From Sphingomonas sanxanigenens (GTDB taxonomy: Bacteria; Pseudomonadota; Alphaproteobacteria; Sphingomonadales; Sphingomonadaceae): a DNA stretch of 8,315 bases. Positions 6,687-8,315 of the stretch are shown in pieces. The translations under genes were made by a program, and so were the position numbers. The notes under the pieces are model-generated. The model was not told the origin of the DNA and searched no databases. It worked only from the letters and a program-made list of their open reading frames with translations. Where the stretch lies: contig QFNN01000122.1 of assembly GCA_003240855.1 (NCBI GenBank), forward strand, positions 1 through 8,315, read 5' to 3'. Numbering within the stretch: position 1 is the stretch's first letter; every line of letters starts with the position of its first letter.

Positions 6687-6794
6687 AACCAGCATCCCGA
6701 TGAGTTCTGATCAGTCCTGATTTTTCCGCAGAAACCGAAGGATATGGGCGAAGCTCTAGCGGAAAATCTCATTCAACCGCCCAGATGCGTCCCG

Positions 6795-6822
6795 TTGCGT
6801 TCCCATAAAACCAATGTATTAT
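6795..6822 (+). promoter_or_regulatory. Predicted integrase promoter
   Basis: TTGCGT (6795-6800) and TATTAT (6817-6822, five of six matches to TATAAT) are 16 bases apart in a locally AT-rich segment 45 bases before the integrase start. The -10 lies between the two arms of the inverted repeat CGTTCCCA/TGGGAACG (6798-6843) and the -35 overlaps its left arm, so a protein bound there could control transcription. Confidence 0.5.
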
Positions 6823-6843
6823 CGGGGAGCCTATTTGGGAACG
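6798..6843. repeat. 8-base perfect inverted repeat bracketing the integrase promoter
   Basis: CGTTCCCA at 6798-6805 is the exact reverse complement of TGGGAACG at 6836-6843, with 30 bases between. A partial third copy (GCGTCCCG) lies at 6787-6794. Such repeats next to an integrase may be arm-type binding sites or operators; the sequence does not show which. Confidence 0.6.
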
Positions 6844-6869
6844 GACGTGATCGGACATGATCGGACATG
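6840..6869 (+). repeat. Three tandem 10-base repeats ending on the integrase start codon
   Basis: AACGGACGTG (6840-6849), ATCGGACATG (6850-6859) and ATCGGACATG (6860-6869) follow each other without gaps. The last two are identical and the first differs at two positions. The ATG of the third unit is the integrase start; the ATG of the second is out of frame. The ten-base period places each unit on the same face of the helix. The GGA in each unit is also the only purine-rich sequence available as a ribosome binding site. Confidence 0.7.
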
Positions 6870-8114
6870 CCTCGGAAGCTCAGCAACGCTTTGACCCCTC
6901 TCGCTGTGAAGAACGCCAAGGCCGGCAGGCACGCGGACGGCAACGGCCTGCACTTGCTGGTGAAGGAGAGCGGTGCCCGGTCCTGGGTCTATCGCTTCAT
7001 GCTCAACGGCAAGTCGCGCGACATTGGCCTTGGTGCGGCTGGACCGGGCGGCATCACCCTTGCCGATGCGCGTGACGGGGCCACCGCGCTACGCTTGCAG
7101 GTGAGGGCGGGCGTCGATCCTCTCGACCAGCGGCATCGTATCGCGGCCGAGACGCTTGCTGCGGCGCAGGCTGCTCAGATTGCCGGGATCACGTTCAAGT
7201 CTGTCGCTGAAACCTACATCACGGCCAACGAAGGTGGCTGGCGGAACGACAAGCACCGGCAGCAGTGGCGCAACACGCTGGCGACGTATGTCTATCCCGT
7301 GATCGGCGAACTGCCTGTAGCCAATGTGGCCACGGCGCACGTCCTGCAAATCCTTGAGCCGATCTGGAAAGAGAAGGCCGAGACCGCCAGCCGTGTGCGG
7401 GGCCGCATGGAAACCATCCTCGATGAGGCCAAGGCGCGGGGTTATCGTGACGGTGAGAACCCGGCCCGCTGGCGTGGCCATATTGCTCAAATCCTCCCGG
7501 CCCGCTCTCGGCTCCAGCGCGGCCATCACAAGGCCATGCCCTACGAGGCTATCCCTGAGTTTGTCGGGAAGCTGCGCGCGCGCAATGCGATGGCGGCACT
7601 GGCATTGGAATTTACAATCCTCACGGGCGCACGTTCCGGTGAGGTGATCGGCGCGACGCGGGCCGAGGTCGATATGGACAAGGCGACGTGGACGATCCCA
7701 GCCGCCAGGATGAAGGCGGGCAAGGAACATCGCGTGCCGCTCTCCCCCCGTGCATTGGAAATTCTGAAAGCGACCGAAACATTCAGCGATGATTGGCTGT
7801 TCCCAGCCGCGAAGGGCGGCAAGCTCTCCGGTATGGCCATGTCCATGCTGCTGCGCCGGATGAACCTCGATGTTACCGTGCACGGTTTCCGTTCCGGCTT
7901 CCGAGATTGGGCGGCCGAGCGCACCAGCTATGCGCATGAGGTTGCCGAAATGGCCCTGGCCCACACCATCGAGAACAAGGTGGAACGCGCATATCGGCGG
8001 GGCGACCTGTTCGAAAAGCGCCGCAAGCTCATGGCCGATTGGGCGACGTACTGCGCCAGCAAGGGCGCGGCTGGCGGCGAGGTTACTCCGATCAGGAGGG
8101 CCGAAGCTGGATAG
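6867..8114 (+). CDS. P4-type tyrosine site-specific integrase
   Basis: A complete 415-residue integrase of the DUF4102/phage P4-like family, which inserts and excises genomic islands and prophages at attachment sites. Residues 1-90 are the arm-binding domain (LTPLAVKNAKAG, ADGNGLHLLVKESGARSWVYRF, LADARD, GVDPLDQR). Residues about 108-205 are the core-binding SAM-like domain (TFKSVAETYI ... NPARW). The catalytic domain holds all expected residues: R256 in LTGARSGEV, K283 in RMKAGKEHRVPLS, H339 and R342 in HGFRSGFRDW, H365 in ALAH, and the nucleophile Y376 in VERAYRRGD. The frame is intact, so the enzyme may be active. The ATG at 6867 is the first possible start after an in-frame TGA at 6858-6860. 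Upstream lie its promoter and repeats; downstream a structured leader and an IS insertion. Confidence 0.95.
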   Translation: MPRKLSNALTPLAVKNAKAGRHADGNGLHLLVKESGARSWVYRFMLNGKSRDIGLGAAGPGGITLADARDGATALRLQVRAGVDPLDQRHRIAAETLAAAQAAQIAGITFKSVAETYITANEGGWRNDKHRQQWRNTLATYVYPVIGELPVANVATAHVLQILEPIWKEKAETASRVRGRMETILDEAKARGYRDGENPARWRGHIAQILPARSRLQRGHHKAMPYEAIPEFVGKLRARNAMAALALEFTILTGARSGEVIGATRAEVDMDKATWTIPAARMKAGKEHRVPLSPRALEILKATETFSDDWLFPAAKGGKLSGMAMSMLLRRMNLDVTVHGFRSGFRDWAAERTSYAHEVAEMALAHTIENKVERAYRRGDLFEKRRKLMADWATYCASKGAAGGEVTPIRRAEAG

Positions 8115-8122
8115 AGTTTCAC

Positions 8123-8182
8123 CGGGCCAGTCCCGCTGAAAGCAAGCGGCCCGAACGGAAGCTACCAACGACCGTCCGGGCC
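8123..8182 (+). promoter_or_regulatory. Structured leader with mutually exclusive hairpins
   Basis: After the integrase stop, GGCCCGAACGG (8148-8158) can pair with CCGTCCGGGCC (8172-8182): eleven positions, one mismatch, 13-base loop. The same GGCCCG (8148-8153) can instead pair with CGGGCC at 8123-8128, and a third option, CCGCT (8133-8137) with AGCGG (8145-8149), also competes. No T-run follows the strong hairpin. The arrangement could be an integrase terminator or a regulatory leader for the gene whose ribosome site begins 20 bases later. Confidence 0.5.
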
Positions 8183-8201
8183 TGACCACAACCGACTTAC
8201 T

Positions 8202-8221
8202 AGGAGTCGAACATGGCTAGG
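8202..8221 (+). pseudogene. Start of an island gene broken by the IS insertion
   Basis: AGGAG at 8202-8206 lies six bases before ATG at 8213, the best ribosome binding site in this part of the window. The frame reads M-A and then runs into the insertion sequence, giving M-A-R-V-R-T-H and a TGA at 8234-8236. The original gene was therefore most likely cut within its third codon; its body should resume on the far side of the IS, outside the window. Position after the integrase suggests an island regulator or excision factor, but no product can be read. Confidence 0.5.
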
Positions 8222-8315
8222 GTCAGGACTCACTGATCAGAGCCAGAAGATGACGGTAGCAGCGAGTGCGATGGCGGAGAAGAAGGCGGTCGGGCATCTG
8301 TCATAGCGTGTCGCG
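8217..8315 (-). mobile_element. IS5-family insertion sequence, right end only
   Basis: From about 8221 (GGTCAGGACTCA) the sequence is the end of an IS5-family element whose transposase is read on the minus strand. CTAG at 8217-8220 fits the YTAR-type target duplicated by many IS5-family elements and would be one copy of the target repeat. The left end, the other terminal repeat and the second CTAG copy lie beyond the window, so the exact border is provisional by one or two bases. Confidence 0.7.
8237..8315 (-). CDS. IS5-family transposase, C-terminal fragment (cut by window end)
   Basis: On the minus strand, from the window edge, 25 codons read ATRYDRCPTAF ... AATVIFWL and end in TGA (8237-8239). 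The ATRYD(R/K) block followed by an alanine-rich hydrophobic helix and a short aromatic tail is the usual C-terminus of IS5/IS427-group DDE transposases. The stop lies 16 bases inside the IS border, as expected. It is partial only because the window ends. Confidence 0.8.
   Translation of the reverse strand, partial: ATRYDRCPTAFFSAIALAATVIFWL

Larger units (their letters stand above)
6470..6866. other. Gene-free boundary region between chromosome and integrase
   Basis: No reading frame here has a start, ribosome site and recognisable product. The stretch instead holds: a small hairpin GCCGC-CTCC-GCGGC (6575-6588); a terminator-like hairpin (6611-6627); two copies of TCGGGAT ten bases apart (6632-6638, 6642-6648); a 7-7-7 palindrome (6666-6686); an imperfect inverted repeat (6719-6729/6759-6768); the integrase promoter; an 8-base inverted repeat (6798-6805/6836-6843); and three 10-base direct repeats (6840-6869). 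I looked for a whole tRNA or tmRNA on both strands and saw none. The island junction should lie somewhere in this stretch. Confidence 0.6.

Noticed and set aside
6660..6700. 4.5S/SRP RNA, suggested by TGGTCAGG
   Set aside because: The conserved GGAAG/AGCAG core loops of SRP RNA are not present.
7089..8189. 366-codon minus-strand frame opposite the integrase
   Set aside because: Antisense shadow; all catalytic residues of the integrase are on the plus strand.
1..8315. CRISPR array, toxin-antitoxin pair or defence genes
   Set aside because: No regularly spaced repeats with unique spacers and no such protein families in any supported frame.

Overview
The window is high-GC DNA (mostly mid-60s % by eye) that reads as a Sphingomonadales (sphingomonad) alphaproteobacterial chromosome. 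The grounds are codon and base composition, a DUF2490 protein, a 'CATCGTCA...GCGGG' hairpin of the kind common in that group, a TTGAC-N17-TAGCGG promoter, and an IS5-family element. Species cannot be named from the sequence alone.

Layout: (1) 109-1440 (+) is a membrane-anchored sorbosone/glucose-dehydrogenase-like beta-propeller oxidoreductase. It converges on (2) 1492-2895 (-), a two-HKD cardiolipin synthase; a REP-like hairpin at 1447-1480 separates them and may end both transcripts. (3) 2947-3657 (-) is a DUF2490 secreted, probably outer-membrane protein lying 51 bases upstream of the cardiolipin synthase in the same direction, so the two may form a cell-envelope operon. (4) 3750-4436 (+) is trmB (tRNA m7G46 methyltransferase), divergent from DUF2490 and probably translated from an almost leaderless GTG. 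(5) 4437-4677 is an AT-richer intergenic region with two small palindromes, ahead of (6) 4678-5496 (+), an AraC-family regulator, and (7) 5528-6469 (+), a CPBP/Abi-type intramembrane protease. Genes 6 and 7 look like a two-gene unit.

From 6470 the window leaves ordinary chromosome. A 397-base gene-free stretch holds hairpins, a 7-7-7 palindrome that looks like a tyrosine-recombinase core site, two further inverted repeats, a promoter and three 10-base direct repeats ending on the start codon of (8) 6867-8114 (+), an intact P4-type tyrosine integrase. Downstream a structured leader with mutually exclusive hairpins and a good ribosome binding site leads to a start codon at 8213. That reading frame is broken within its third codon by (9) an IS5-family insertion sequence, of which only the right end and the transposase C-terminus (minus strand) are inside the window.

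Interpretation: 1-6469 is core or near-core chromosome. About 6660 onward is the integrase end of a genomic island or integrative element whose cargo lies to the right, outside the window. No defence, CRISPR, secretion or biosynthetic system is visible. The most interesting material is the site architecture around the integrase and the structured leader of the IS-disrupted island gene.
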